Shown here one piece after another: positions 14,129 to 26,499 of a stretch of 64,000 bases of DNA. A program made the translations under genes and the position numbers. The notes beneath the pieces were generated by a model. The model worked only from the letters and a program-made list of their open reading frames with translations. It had not been told where the DNA came from and searched no databases. The DNA comes from Tigriopus japonicus (lineage: Eukaryota > Arthropoda > Copepoda > Harpacticoida > Harpacticidae): NCBI GenBank assembly GCA_010645155.1, contig CM021321.1, forward strand, positions 7,114,408 to 7,178,407, in the 5' to 3' direction. Every line of letters begins with the position of its first letter. The first letter of the stretch is position 1.

Positions 14129-15440
14129 TGAAACATGAATGAAAGAGATAAGAGAGGTGACCTCCGTGACCAAATTATCTGTTGAGAAGAGGTAAGTAAA
14201 AGGTGCTCTACTTTCCTTAATAGAGCTAGATTAATTGAATTTCCTCGAAGCCCCTGGGAACTTCCTAAAAGAGCCCCCACAGACTGCTTCGAAATCGCAT
14301 AAATTATGGATCAAAGCCTGCATATAAAATAGAACCGAGAGCCCCTTAGGCAAGTTTGTTGTTGGAAAGGAAATAGTTCTACTTCGACTTCCTGGCTAGG
14401 GTATGCTTCCAACATTTTGCTTTTTTCAGTGACCGACCGAGATAATATTCCCATTTTGATAACGGTTTCACCAACCATTCCTCTTTTTAAGGTACTCTTA
14501 TTTTGACTTATTTTACAGATAAAGATCTTGAGAGGTTTGCCTAAGATTCCAGTTACATGAATGAACTGACACAGTACATATTTGACACCTTCTCTGGATT
14601 TGGATCTTCATCAATCTTTAACTTCACGGGGGCGGAAAGTCTAACTTCAATGTGGGGTCCTTTCGGTATTGAATTCGTCAATCATTCGTCGCACAACTGG
14701 ACAAAGGAGTTTGTTGGTCGTGTTTGCACTCCTAATATCAAGCATTCACTACCACTCTTGATACCCTAGAACCATCAGGATTACCGTTACCACTGTCAGT
14801 ATAACCTCTAGTGTGCTAACCTCACTACAAAGTAAAGCGGATGAAGTCGATGGTTGATGCCAGCAACAAGGACAGCTACAAGTTCATAATGGCCACACCA
14901 CTAACAACCACAGAGCTTTAATTCAAGACAGTCACTTCAAGGCACGCATAATCGGTTCAAACGAGAGGTACATTTCCTTTAGTGGTTTTGAGTGTTTGGG
15001 GTCTAGCATTCAAACTAGTGTAACCACCTGGAATCTGTCTTTGTTCAAAGGCGATTTGGAGAAAGAGGGAACTTGCCAATCTGGCTTCTGGGCATGAAGT
15101 GGAGTTTTTTAAGGGCATTCAAGAAAGAGCAACACACAAAGTCAAACCGGATGAACTCCTGGTATGTGGTGGTTGTCTTACCTGGTTAATGGAGATTCTC
15201 AAAATATGTTTTAGCTAAAGACAAAAATATCTAAGAGGCTGGAGGAGTTGTCAAATGATTGGCCCACAAGTGTTCATTTAGAATGACATCACTCCTCTCA
15301 CAAGTGTAACAAACATAAGGTTTTCAATATTTCTCTCTTGAACAAGGTCACCTTTATAGACATAGGCTATTACAATGTGCGATATCCTTTTCATGACGAA
15401 TTAAAAAATATAACTGGCAACTTTTTAACATTTTGTGGTT
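14129..15440. other. Tetraspanin 5' region and intergenic DNA
   Basis: Holds the tetraspanin 5'-UTR intron and presumably its promoter. No other gene is recognised. Short frames at 14557 and 15354 show no domain. Confidence 0.45.
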
Positions 15441-15445
15441 AGAAC

Positions 15446-15878
15446 CATAGAGGTCTATAAAGAGGTCATTCTCGTCATTTTGTCTGCTTTGTTTACTGCT
15501 GAAACTGGCCAGAAGTTGCGTGAAAAGGCAAATATTTTCGAAGAATATCGTAAGACCCTTGCCCAAACAAGTGGAAGATCATAGTGCAAATGAAAGTGCG
15601 CAAGACAAATCTTCAATGCCAAATCCCACAATTGTGTGATTCAATGCCTGTGAATTGAGTATCATCTTCATTAAAAACCTTGGCATAATTTGGGAGAAGC
15701 AAAGCGTAGACAGGAGGCCACATAGCCAAATATTTTCATGTTTTTCAAAGTTTTGCCTTCTACAAATACATTTGTTTGGGCAAGTTTCAACTAGTCGCTG
15801 ATGATAAACGGCCCTTGCTGCCCACAATGAAATTTCACGACAGGTCTACTCCGGTATCTCCACTCTGGGACCTCTGTG
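15446..15878. mobile_element. hAT-type MITE, CATAGAGGTC family, short copy (433 bp)
   Basis: Starts CATAGAGGTCTATAAAGAGG and ends GGGACCTCTGTG, the inverse with two changes. It is flanked by GTTAGAAC (15438-15445) and GTTAGGAC (15879-15886), an 8-bp duplication with one mismatch. The body matches the right part of the element at 18925-19810. No coding capacity for a transposase. Confidence 0.85.
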
Positions 15879-15896
15879 GTTAGGACTAGAGCACTA

Positions 15897-16349
15897 TAAT
15901 CACTATAATAACAGAGTAAGGTCATAAAGTGCGCCATCTAGTGGATTTCATGCGGCAACAGCTCGCAGTTCCCATGATACGCATATTTTTGAAGATTGCA
16001 ACGGTCAACCATCAGTTTTGGACGAACTTAAGTGCCTCTAATGTTGACTGAGTATAGTTATTGGACCTGTCGTGGTTTTTGGTTGAAATTATTGGTAAAA
16101 TCTTTTTCAAATTGGCATGGAAATCTGACTACTGAAAAGGTAATACAGGCATGATCTATGTCAAAATTCATCAGAAAAACACTTTAGTTGTATTTGAAGT
16201 TCCACCATCAACAATTTAGGCACTTTAGTTTGTCCAAAACTGATGAATGGCCATTGCAATCTTCAAAAATATGTGTATCATGGGAACTGCGAGCTGTTGC
16301 CGCATGAAATCCACTAGATGGCGCACTTTATGACCGTACTCTGCTATTA
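15897..16349. mobile_element. Long-inverted-repeat element, Mutator-like (453 bp)
   Basis: Two arms of about 140 bp (about 15907-16048 and 16206-16349) are inverted copies of each other. They share TAATA-CAGAGTA, GGTCATAAAGTGCGCCATC, GTGGATTTCATGCGGCAACA and ATCAGTTTTGGAC. The 11-bp direct repeat CTAGAGCACTA flanks the element (15886-15896 and 16350-16360). Long TIRs with 9-11-bp target duplications suggest a Mutator-like or foldback element. It lies directly beside the 433-bp MITE. A diverged arm recurs at about 61590-61716. Confidence 0.75.
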
Positions 16350-16360
16350 CTAGAGCACTA

Positions 16361-18230
16361 CAAGTTAGGACAACGTTTGGGAAAATGTTTCGCGGCATGT
16401 ATTCACTTTCAGAGGTTTTTGGCACCATTATGAAACTCTTGGAGCCGGTCTTTGAAAAGAATCGGTAATTTTGAACTTGGACTGAAATTTGCAACGGAAT
16501 AACAACCATTATAATTTGTATTGCTTGATTTTGAAATGTCAAACTCATGTAAAGACCAAGTCGACTTAGCTTTTTACATGCTTAAGGATTGATGCATATG
16601 CTTTGGATCAGATCTGTTCTTTTTAAATGGGACGGAAAGTGTGGAATTGTGCAAATAAGGCAAATTGTGAAAATGATGCTGGATGAAGTTCACTTCCTAC
16701 ACCAAGTTAAGCACTCAAAGAACAGTCAAAAGCCGCGCGTTAAAACATTAGCTTAACCATTGTCTGTCGTCACTAACTAAGCACGACACATTTTGAAAAA
16801 TAGGTTTGAAAAAAATCTGAATTTGATCCAAAAATCTGTTTTGACCCTTTAGGGAACAACCGCGAGGATTGACAAAGCCAATTTGTAGCCGTGAAAATAT
16901 TATTTATGTGAAAATTTGGATAAAAGGAAGATCCACAAATATTATCTATGGCGAACGGCCCGTTTGTTAGGCCTGGCTTTAAATCCAATAACTTTCCTCC
17001 AACTTTGGTTAGTTTTCACGACCGTAGATTGAAATAAAATGAACGAAATATCACGTAAAGCTGTAATGCTATCACATGCATGAAAACACTGAAAACACCA
17101 ACTTCTAAGTATATGGAAAAGCCAATAATGATTGCATAAAGGCATGCCGGATTAGGACTTTACAAAGCTTCCAAATAACTTTCAACTAAAATTCCAAAAG
17201 TTTAGAATCGTCAATGACCTTATCTACCAAATCTAAAATGAACGTGACTCATTCTGACTTAATTTTCATTCAGTAATAAAACGAATATGTAAGGAATGTT
17301 TGATATGCAAAGCCCCGAGTTCAGAAGATTTCAAAAAAATCACGTTGTTTAATCAGATCCGATCAAATTACTCCGTTGATAGATAACTGGAGGAAGCCGC
17401 CACGATTCTGCCACTAATTCAAGCGAATCCAACGGGATCTGTTTCATTAAGATGAACAATGTTTGTAATAAAACGTTAAAACCGGATTAGGGAGGATCAT
17501 TTTGCGGGGAATTCCATGTTGAAACGGTTCTACATGAGTAGTGATAAGAGACGTTTTTGACATTCAAGGCGATTAATAGCCGCTTATTACGAAATTTCTA
17601 TCAAAGTACATTTAATGTTTGAAACTAACCCTAATGAAAAGCAATACGTACCTCGAGTGTGATCTTAATATATCTTATAAATAGGGACGGAGAATTAACA
17701 TTCAAGATTCACGTAAAAAGTCGAAAAACTAAGCACACTTCTTTTTCACGTCCTTTTGTTGAGTCACAGACATGAACGAAGGAACTTTGACAACACAGAA
17801 CTGACTGTTGACTCGAGAGTCGAGACCGATCTAAAACTCGTGTGGGAGACGAGCGCGAGGAAATAATTTGGGTTCGATCGGAATCAAGCATGAACGAATT
17901 TGTGAGAAAGACATTATCCCGGCAAGCCAACTAAAGGGAACAAAGGCAGAAATGCCAAAAATGCAGACAGTCATATTTTTGTGATAAGAGGTTTATGATC
18001 TGTACGCAATACGGAGGAAGAACCTCACGCAACCTTTTCCCTCTCTATGGATAAAGCCATTGCGTGATCTTTTGCACGAGAATGATGAAATGGTCTGGTA
18101 TTCTTTTTCAATCGAAAATGTGGGAAATGAGTAAACCTGTGCTTTTATTTATTTCCTTTGAATTTGACGTTTCTTTTAAGTGGCCTTGGCTGTCTTGCCT
18201 ATCAAAAAACAGCCAAACAACAAAGACTTC
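16361..18230. other. Intergenic DNA, nothing recognised
   Basis: No gene, tRNA or clear repeat was seen on either strand. Confidence 0.45.
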
Positions 18231-18235
18231 GTAAC

Positions 18236-18260
18236 CAGGGCTGCCATATAATGATATCAT
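18236..18260 (+). mobile_element. Possible transposon terminus sharing CAGGGCTGCCA
   Basis: CAGGGCTGCCATATAATG repeats the first 11 bases of the terminus at 10584 and then diverges. No partner end was found, so it could be a relic or chance. Confidence 0.25.
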
Positions 18261-18924
18261 ACTAGTCACTTCGAAGATGACTGGATTAAAAGATAGTGCT
18301 TAAGTTGATCTAATAAATCTGACATTAATTGATAATGAAATTAATGATGAAACCATAGATATGCATGATAAATCTTGAACTTCTTTTCAGGGCTATGGTG
18401 TACTGACTTGCCTTTTTGTCCCGACCCCTCTTTTGTATCTTCAGAAACATCTGTTCAATGTGTTGCCTTAATGATAAAGTTAACACCAAATTTTGAATAC
18501 TATGACATTTTTTACAAAGACTCGTAAAATAAACCCTTATCTGTCTAATAGTCAACCTAGTTTTGTAAAAAAAATATCAAACTATATTGTCTCTTTTAAT
18601 CTGTATGATTACTTTGTCAGGAATTGTAACATATGGATCGCTGCCGATTGCCAAAGCAGTGATATCAGAACAGTGCCAAATGTTGGGCCCTCTAGCCATT
18701 TATCTCAAAGAGCTCGTAGGTTATCAGCTGTGGGTGAATGAATTTATTGATTTTTGTGTTCTATTTCGTGGGCCCTAATTGAACCAACTTGAATCTAGTG
18801 GGTCCCTTTCAAAATGAAGGTTTGGAAGGTATTTTGATTTCTTGCACCACGGATTTGGCCAAAATTGTCGCTTTTTTTGACCCTAGTAGATGGTTTTCGT
18901 TCCGCATGCCTATCAAGAGCAAGA

Positions 18925-19810
18925 CATAGAGGTCTATAGAGAGGCAATTGTCGTCATTATGTCTGACTTGTTTCTACTGATGCGAACAAATTGGCCATTT
19001 CTTTGTTTGTTTGTATATTTGTTTGGGTTTTCAGAATATTTGTTTGTTTGAGGTAAATTACTACTATTCCCAAGTAAAAACAGCGTTGCCGTCGTGATTT
19101 GTAAAAGCGAGTGCCTAATGATTATTTTTGCCATAATAATTATTGCTATTCAAATGATTTATTGGTCCAAGAGATATATTCCATGCAAATGGAAGACTTA
19201 CTTTTGACTTTTGAAAATCTTTTAGACATTGATTTTCTTTTGACCTTTTTCAACTCATAAGTGATGTCATTTTTTTTTCGGGGAGACCAGAACAAACAAC
19301 AGCTGTTGACTTCTCTTTCCAATTTGTTTGTGATTTCAATTTGTTTGGTATGCTGTCGTTTGTTTGTCTTTGTTTGTTCTTGGCTATATTTGTTCGTTTC
19401 CCATCAGTACTTGTTTCTAGCTGATACTGGCCAAAGTTGCCCATAAGTTGCGTGAAAAGGCAAATATTTCCGAAGAATATCGTGAAATACTTGCCCAAAC
19501 AAGGGGAAGATCATAGTACAAATGAAAGTGCGCAAGACGTATTTTCAATGCCAAATCCAATAATTGCGTGAACTTATGCCTGTGAATCAAATTATCATCT
19601 TCATTGAGCACATTAGTATAATTTGGGAGAAGCAAACCGTAAGCAGGAGGCCTCATGCCTAAAACTATAAGTTTTTCAAAAATTTGCCTTCTGCAAATAC
19701 GTTTGTTTGGTCAAGTTTCAACTAGTCGCTGATGAAAAACGGCCCTTACTGCCCACAATGAAATTTCACGACCGGCCTTCTCTAGTATCTCCCCTCTATA
19801 GACCTCTATG
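18925..19810. mobile_element. hAT-type MITE, CATAGAGGTC family, long copy (886 bp)
   Basis: Perfect 17-bp terminal inverted repeats (CATAGAGGTCTATAGAG) and a perfect 8-bp target duplication GAGCAAGA (18917-18924 and 19811-19818). The right half (about 19425-19810) aligns with most of the short copy at 15446-15878. About 450 bp near 18985-19430, rich in GTTTGTTT, is absent from the short copy, so the short copy is probably an internal deletion derivative. No transposase frame. Confidence 0.9.
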
Positions 19811-19818
19811 GAGCAAGA

Positions 19819-21200
19819 ACAAAAAAAGCCCTTTCCACCTCTTTCTCACTGCATTCCCCCAGCAATCGATTCCTGAGAATCTTGCTTTTAGAAAGAAGCC
19901 CTGCGCATTCAGCCCCTACTCCTCCTCTAAACTGAGAGACATTTGACAGCTGAGTTAGTTCCACAGACCAAATCAGGGCAAGACGTCGCTCTGCGCCAGA
20001 AAAAAGTACAGCTTTGCTTCATCAGCTGAATCTTAACTAAATCCAAAAAATAGTAGCAATTTTTAACTATTCGAAAATTTGTTAAGTTGACCATATTTTG
20101 AACAAAGTCACCATACTTTAATTATTTTTTTTGCGCGATAGAGAGCCATTCTTTGTACGTATGCGGTCGCCTCAAGATCTACAAAGTTAGTGCAGCTGGA
20201 GCTAATGTCCAACTTTTCTCTCACCGACTGCACATGGCAAAGAAACATCGAGTACTTTTATGATCTGTGGTTTGCTCCTTACTGCGTAGTTTCGTTCGTA
20301 GTACTCTAGAGGCCAGGCTTTGTACTGTGTTCCAGACCATGGATATACTTACAGAAGAGGATGCGAAGACAGCTGTTTGTTGTTGTTTTTGAGAGCCCAA
20401 TGAGGCCCTCTGGAGTGAACGATAGGGAAGTGTTATGGACTCAATATTCAATATTTTATACTAAATCAGTGAACAAATTGTCTAGACATTCATGTCTAGT
20501 TTGTGTTTCTGTCTCTTAGAGATAATTAAATGCAACCCACTCTTGGGTAAATCACGTTCACCACTCATTATCAACCCTATTCAACTTATCCTGAAATACC
20601 GATGGTTTCAGATTATAAGTACCAAACAACACCATCAAAGCGAAGAATACAGTGCCCCATGAGAGTGATCTGTTTTTCACTGCATTCTGCATGAATAATC
20701 AGTGTGAGGGAATCATCAACAACTCAACTATTAGTTGACAAATAATTTGTTTAATCTCGTGCTTCCTCTCGGTTTGGCTGATCAAAATGTTGATATTTGG
20801 CATCTAATGGATTTCAAGGATTTCAGACGATAAAATGCTGACTAAAAATGATGTTTTTATGGGGAAGAGTGTGGACACTGTGGCTGTGAGTTTCATTGTT
20901 AATAACATGGCCACAGTTTTCTAAAAAGACGCCCAATCTTCATGAAACTTGATCGAAGTATAACTGAACTCGTTGTCTGAAGTTGGTATTATTATATTTA
21001 AGTTACATATGCATTTATTCGAGATCCATTCTCCATTTTGTGCGAGATATTGGTCTGAAGGAGCTCAGTTTTGACTAATTCCCGAGAACAGAAAGCAGCA
21101 TTATAAAAATGAATGGTAGGAAAAGGAGCGCTATCTAATGCTGCAACAATGTTCTGAAGCGATGTTTGCTATCAAACACCTATTTCTATCGTTTTTTGGC
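19819..21200. other. Intergenic DNA upstream of the Atg8 gene
   Basis: No gene recognised. The last few hundred bases before 21468 are richer in GC and presumably contain the promoter and 5' UTR of the Atg8 gene. I see no clear TATA box. Confidence 0.4.
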
Positions 21201-21458
21201 AATTTCGTTCAAATTCACTGCAGAGCCGCACCGTTTTAAGGGCCTCATTGGGCTACGCGTCAGCTGAAGTTCGCGTCCTGTGGTGAGAGGTTCCTGTCCA
21301 GACCAACTGAGTGCGAGATTGCTACAAGGACGACGACGCCAACGACATCAAGTTCAGCACTAAGCAGACAGTCATTGAGTTAGCAACGCAAAAACCTTCC
21401 AGAGTCATCTAACACATCGTCACACACACTCACATTTTATTATTCAAACTTACATTGA

Positions 21459-21839
<381 letters not shown>

Positions 21840-22172
21840 ATGATATGACATCATCCATCATCAACCGCCTGACTCATCATCCACCATCAGAATCTTGGAG
21901 TGACCTTTGAAGGATGCAGGAACGTTTCTGACTTGAGTTTGTGGACCATGTGAGAGTTTGTTCCACATGGCCTATTAGTGCACCCACATTCTTTGATTGA
22001 CACACCCCTTACCAACAGAACAATAGCATTACATAAAAACGATTCATTTCAAAATAACCATCTATTTTGGTGATGTAGTCTGAAAATCCCCACAAGATAT
22101 GAAGAAATACATGCTGACCCAGGATTAGCCTCTTCTTATGAGAGCTTTGCCCTTGAGAATCCTAGAAAAAAT

Positions 22173-22178
22173 AATAAA
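22173..22178 (+). terminator. Candidate poly(A) signal of the Atg8 gene
   Basis: AATAAA lies 334 bases past the stop codon. A second AATAAA at 22337-22342 is followed by a T/G-rich stretch and could be an alternative site. Confidence 0.4.
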
Positions 22179-22384
22179 AAACACACAATCAGTACTGTAT
22201 GGGTATTATGCTATATTCTGGTTTGAAGAGACTCGCTCATTATTCCAAGTAAACCAAGCACAGAGTCGGCGAGAATTCTTACTACTTTAGTTACTGCCCA
22301 ATCATTGTCAAGGGCTCATTCTGTTTCCATTGTGTCAATAAATTCCTTGTCCTAAACAAGTTCTGTTGTTAATTATTCACGGCG

Positions 22385-22963
22385 TTGGAAAAGACATTCG
22401 CTTGTTTTGGGAGGCCTGCTTCTACTTTGCTTTACCTCTTTTTGCTGTTGGGTTTTTCATGGCAATTTTACTTCCCGGAAATTCCATTAAATGCAAAAAA
22501 GCTTCGTGTCGAGTTAATAATCTCCCTATTTGCTTCAAGACTGAAAAAAGTTAAGAGCCCCGTTTGCTTTTCATTTCTTTTCTTTCATAACCCAGATTTT
22601 GACTTTGAACGAACGCCCATGGATTTGCGAACGATATTTTTGAAGAAAAGATACCTCAAATTTTTAAACACGTTTGTGGTGATCTTGTCTTCTTTTCATG
22701 TTCGAAGAAGTAGCCTCTCGAAAAATATGTTAACCGATCTATTTGACAAACTCCCTCTTAGGGCAACTTCTGGAGTCCGGACAAAGAGTAAATTCATCAT
22801 TAAAAGCATTTGTCATATGTTTCTACTACGCAACAACCTTAATAAAACCACGTTAGGAACCGTTAAGAGTCGCGCAACCTTTCTCGAGTGTAAAATGAAG
22901 GGGTCGTCGTCTATCTTCAGTCTAATCCCAGTTCTCAGGACGAATTACAGAAATACAGCTTAA
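22385..22963 (+). CDS. Unrecognised open frame, 192 residues
   Basis: A complete frame starts about 40 bases after the second candidate poly(A) hexamer of the Atg8 gene. The predicted protein is basic and begins with a hydrophobic stretch (residues about 14-32, LLYLFLLLGF), so it might be a signal or membrane anchor. It has no motif I recognise, and the base composition is AT-rich like the surrounding non-coding DNA. It is more likely a chance frame than a gene, but it is long enough to record. Confidence 0.2.
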   Translation: MEKTFACFGRPASTLLYLFLLLGFSWQFYFPEIPLNAKKLRVELIISLFASRLKKVKSPVCFSFLFFHNPDFDFERTPMDLRTIFLKKRYLKFLNTFVVILSSFHVRRSSLSKNMLTDLFDKLPLRATSGVRTKSKFIIKSICHMFLLRNNLNKTTLGTVKSRATFLECKMKGSSSIFSLIPVLRTNYRNTA

Positions 22964-23334
22964 GGCCTCTCACTGTACTAATTTCAATAACAATTAGTAT
23001 AGTGTTTTAATAAAAGTCAATACAAGTTCCCTATTTGTTGAGTACTTTTATTTTCAACTTAGATTGCATCCCAACATGATCCCATGATTCCTTGTTTGCA
23101 GTTTGCTTATCTTTCTCATTAAGCATAATCATAACAAAAAAGACCATTTTGAACAACAAAAGTTAAATATATTTGAAAATCTTTAAGGCTCTCAGTGTAG
23201 GCTAGCATAGTATCGATTACTACTACTTCAATATCTAAATTCTGCTCTTCAAGATTGATAAACAACAAACAGATGACAAGAAAATATCTGAAGGTTTTTG
23301 CTTCAGAAATTTGTTTTTCTACGATGTTTAAAAT

Positions 23335-23470
23335 CTTATTTGCACTTTTTTCGTTTTTATTTGCGCTTTTGATCTTTTCCTGCATTTTCTTTTGACGATT
23401 TTGGTCTGTTTATCTGTGCAACTTTTGGTAACTAAAACTTCTTTTGATTTGCACTTTTTGCCCGTCCCTG
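23335..23470. mobile_element. Right terminus of a second TAGGGACG-type hAT element
   Basis: The stretch GCAACTTTTGGTAACTAAAA, then ATTTGCACTTTTTGCCCGTCCCTG, is nearly identical to the right end of the element at 8264-9416. TTTGCACTTTT and related repeats precede it. No matching left end (CAGGGACGGGCA) was found nearby, so the copy is truncated or rearranged. Confidence 0.6.
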
Positions 23471-24118
23471 CTAATCATAGCCCACGGAACTACCTTAAGA
23501 AATCCTTGGTCTAATTCTGCTAAGTAACAAAATCCGTCTCCATGATCCACGGGGACAGGTTTGTTTGCTTGGGACTTTTTATATCAGAAAACAAAAGCAC
23601 CCTTGGAGGTGCACAAACACTTGCTTTCACGTGCTATCTGTGATATCATGATAGTAAATAAAATTCTTCTAAATATAAAAGTTAAACTAACTACTTTTAC
23701 CGTGACTGACCACAAAAAAATGCAAATCCGACGGTCATTTCATCTCTGTATTTCCTCAAAATACCAATGCATTTTTATTTTTTGGGAGTATCAGGACGGA
23801 TCGTTTATGGATAGTTTAAATAGACAATAATAAAATGAAAGTAGTAAAGAGCTCCCTGAGATAACTCATAAGCCTTTAAATTTTAGTTACTAAGAGGAGT
23901 TTAGGAGAGGGTGATACGCCTAGCTGAAAATTGTTCCTGTTCCACATTTTTGAAGCAAAAAAATTTTAAAGGAAAAATATGTATTTTTTGTCGTGCTTTT
24001 AAGACAATTTTACACCTAATGATACACAGTGTGCTGGTAGAGGGCCAATAATATATCTTGATTTTGAAATAGTCTGACAATTTGAATAAAAGAGGTTGAC
24101 ATGCTTGTATTATTCTTA

Positions 24119-24552
24119 AAATGAGAATGCTTTTGCCGCTGACCAAAATTTGAATGCACTTAACTGAGTCCTTTGATACAAAAACAAGCCTCAAAGAACG
24201 AAAATTTTAACGCTTATGAACAAAAGTATAATCAGAGTTGTATTTGAAGAATTCACGTACTAAAATTAAGCTTGTTAAAAACTTTTAAAACGAAAATATT
24301 TTGCTGCTGACCAAAGTTTGAAGTCACTTGATAGAGCCCTTCACAAAATCAAACCTCATAGAAAGAAGTTTTAATGTCTTTTGAACAAGAATATAATCAG
24401 AATTGCATTTAAAAAGTTCACATACTAAACTTGAGTTATATGAGTTTTCAGACACAAAATCAAGCCTCTAAGAAAGAAGATCTGATACTTAAGAACAAGA
24501 ATATAATCAGAAGTGTATTTAGAAAGTTTACTTACAAAACTTGAGTTTCTAA
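24119..24552 (+). repeat. Tandem repeat, about 160-bp unit, 2.6 copies
   Basis: Three successive units share TTTTGC-GCTGACCAAA, AAAATCAA-CCTCA-AGAA, GAACAAGAATATAATCAGA and a GTTCAC-TACTAAA-TT ending. The third unit lacks the first third. It lies just beyond the 3' end of the Dpr-like gene and may be in its 3' UTR or flank. Confidence 0.65.
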
Positions 24553-24821
24553 ACAGCAAATTTTTTAACAACTTTGGATTATAGATCAAGAAGCATTCAG
24601 GTTCAATCAAATTTTCATTGTCAATAATTGTTTTCTTCATAACCAGTTAGAAATAGTTTGAGTAAAATATTATCTTAAATTTTTTCAAATTTCATATATA
24701 AAAACTCACTTTTTGAAATTTGATTAAAAAAAAAATCCCGTTTTCAGGTTTGAATATTCCGCTCCGGGATCCGTGGGTAAAACGAAATCAATTTTCAGGG
24801 ATACGATGTATTTGCAGATGT

Positions 24822-25012
24822 TTAGAATACAATGAAAGCACATTGGTTGAGAATCAAAAAAGTGAGTAGGAATAGGATAACTAAGGTCAATTCCGTCGAG
24901 AGAGTATTTCGATATGAATGAGACTTGTTGAGGAACGAAACAGCCGAATTTGTTGTTGAAACATCCACCTTCACCTCTGACACTTCATTGTGCAGCCTGG
25001 CTTGATTCTCCT
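24822..25012 (-). CDS. Dpr-like protein, exon 6 (C-terminal anchor)
   Basis: Acceptor TTTCAG|AG at 25013/25012, stop TAA at 24824-24822. Encodes residues 301-363: a charged stalk and then a hydrophobic C-terminal segment (about 340-363, TELTLVILFLLTFLILNQ). This fits either a GPI-attachment signal or a C-terminal membrane anchor, as in other Dpr proteins. The split codon G|AG joins exon 5 in phase 1. Confidence 0.75.
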
Positions 25013-25077
25013 CTGAAATTTAAAGGAAAACCCATAAACTTCATCGCATCTCAAAACCCATTGAGTGCATTTCTTAC

Positions 25078-25437
25078 CATGAAGGATGTGAACTTGCACC
25101 CAATCAGGGATTGCATAGGAAGGGACACAGGTGTAGTTACCAGCATCATAAGGAGTAACATTATCCACTTGAAGATACCCTTGGAGCTCATCATGAACGA
25201 ACTCACTCGAAATGGTGACCCGGTTTTGTGGTCCCGATTCCACACCGCCTGCCACAGGACGCCAAGAGTCCAAAATTGGGTCCAGGAGTCTCTGATCTTG
25301 AAACCAATGAACCACAGCTGTTTCTCGGTAGTCTTGGTCAGGGCCCTGGGGACCCAGGTAAACCCTGCAGGTTAGCCGAAGGGATGAACCCACTTTTACG
25401 TACTTTTCCATTGGTCCCACAATCTCAGCAGTGGTCT
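25078..25437 (-). CDS. Dpr-like protein, exon 5 (second Ig domain)
   Basis: This exon encodes the whole second immunoglobulin domain, residues about 181-300. Acceptor TTTTCAG|AGACC and donor CATG|GTAAGA are both clear. Visible are AEIVGP, EKYVKVGSSLRLTC (Cys204), VHWFQDQRLL (Trp225), and DNVTPYDAGNYTC (the D-x-G-x-Y-x-C motif, Cys284), followed by VQVHILHG. The phrase YVK-GS-L-LTC and the ending V-VHI-HGE are signatures of the Dpr family. Length 360 bases with 2 + 357 + 1 phasing agrees with both neighbours. Confidence 0.9.
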
Positions 25438-26372
25438 CTGAAAAGTAGATCGATAATGGTCACCCTGTCAGAAAGATAACCCAACCAGTACAAATTGGTT
25501 TTCAGCTTTGGATCTGACACAAAGGCTGAAGAGGGGTTCTAATCGGAGCCTTCAAAGCTCTTTTGATTATTGTTTCCAACTTGGGTGTGAGGAAAACACG
25601 TTTTTCAGACAAGTTCTGAAGGAAAAGGCCCTTTGCTTTGATGGGCCAGTCCTGAGACAGAGGGAATTCTCCTTCAGTTTATTGTTGGAGGAGCCTATTT
25701 CAGACTAGCTTCAGTCTAATTTGCATAAACAAGGAACAAAAACTGTCCCAGATCTGAAAGTTTGATGGACAGACCAAAACCATCGGGCTGCTCAGTTAAG
25801 ATCGAAGCCTTCATCGTGGCAAACAGGACGATCTAGGCCAGAGATCACGTCCAATTGTATTCCCTTCTTTCTGGCAAGCATTCTTCATAAAGTGCTTGAA
25901 TTCCTTGCCTTTGGAAAGGGTCTCGATATTGAACGTACTTGAGCTTTCTAAAACTTTTGATTAAAATGTGATCTCAAAACATCTTTGATCCTTTTGTCAC
26001 TGGAGGAACCTCGGTTTCCGAGTTTTGAGTTGCTCCGAGAAAAAAATGGCACACGAAATTGGTTAACAAAACCATAGACATTCGGCCGTGGCGTGAAATT
26101 AGTCACTTATAATGTCCAAAGTTGAGTAATTCATTTCACAACGCGCCCATAAAAATTTGTCCGCCAAGTTTGGTCCGGTCCATAATGTCATATTCTTCCA
26201 TGTATGTTAGTCCATGTGCACGGGTCGCTTCCGCCTTCATCTTGAATGAAAGGACGTCTTCCTGCATAGTTGAAGCCTGTTCAAGATGAGTGACCTTGGA
26301 CCTTTGACCATGTTCTCGTTAGTGTTAACTCTAATCCCCATCTCGTATGATCTCTCTTTCAGGGCTACTCAC

Positions 26373-26499
26373 CCATGATATCCAATTGAATGGTGATGCT
26401 TCCCTTGACCTCACTATTTGTCTGGCATTCATAAAGACCCGCATCCGCATGGCCCACCTTGGCAATATTGAGCGCCCAAACGCCATTGTGACTGGAGGC
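26373..26499 (-). CDS. Dpr-like protein, exon 4 (C-terminal half of first Ig domain)
   Basis: Acceptor TTGAATAG|GCC and donor ATGG|GTGAGT. It encodes residues 139-180 plus one base, with NGVWALNIAKVGHADAGLYE then Cys163 (D-A-G-x-Y-x-C), the F and G strands of the Ig fold. It then runs into SITIQLDIM. Dpr proteins have W-x-L-x-I and DAG-YEC at this place. Confidence 0.85.
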
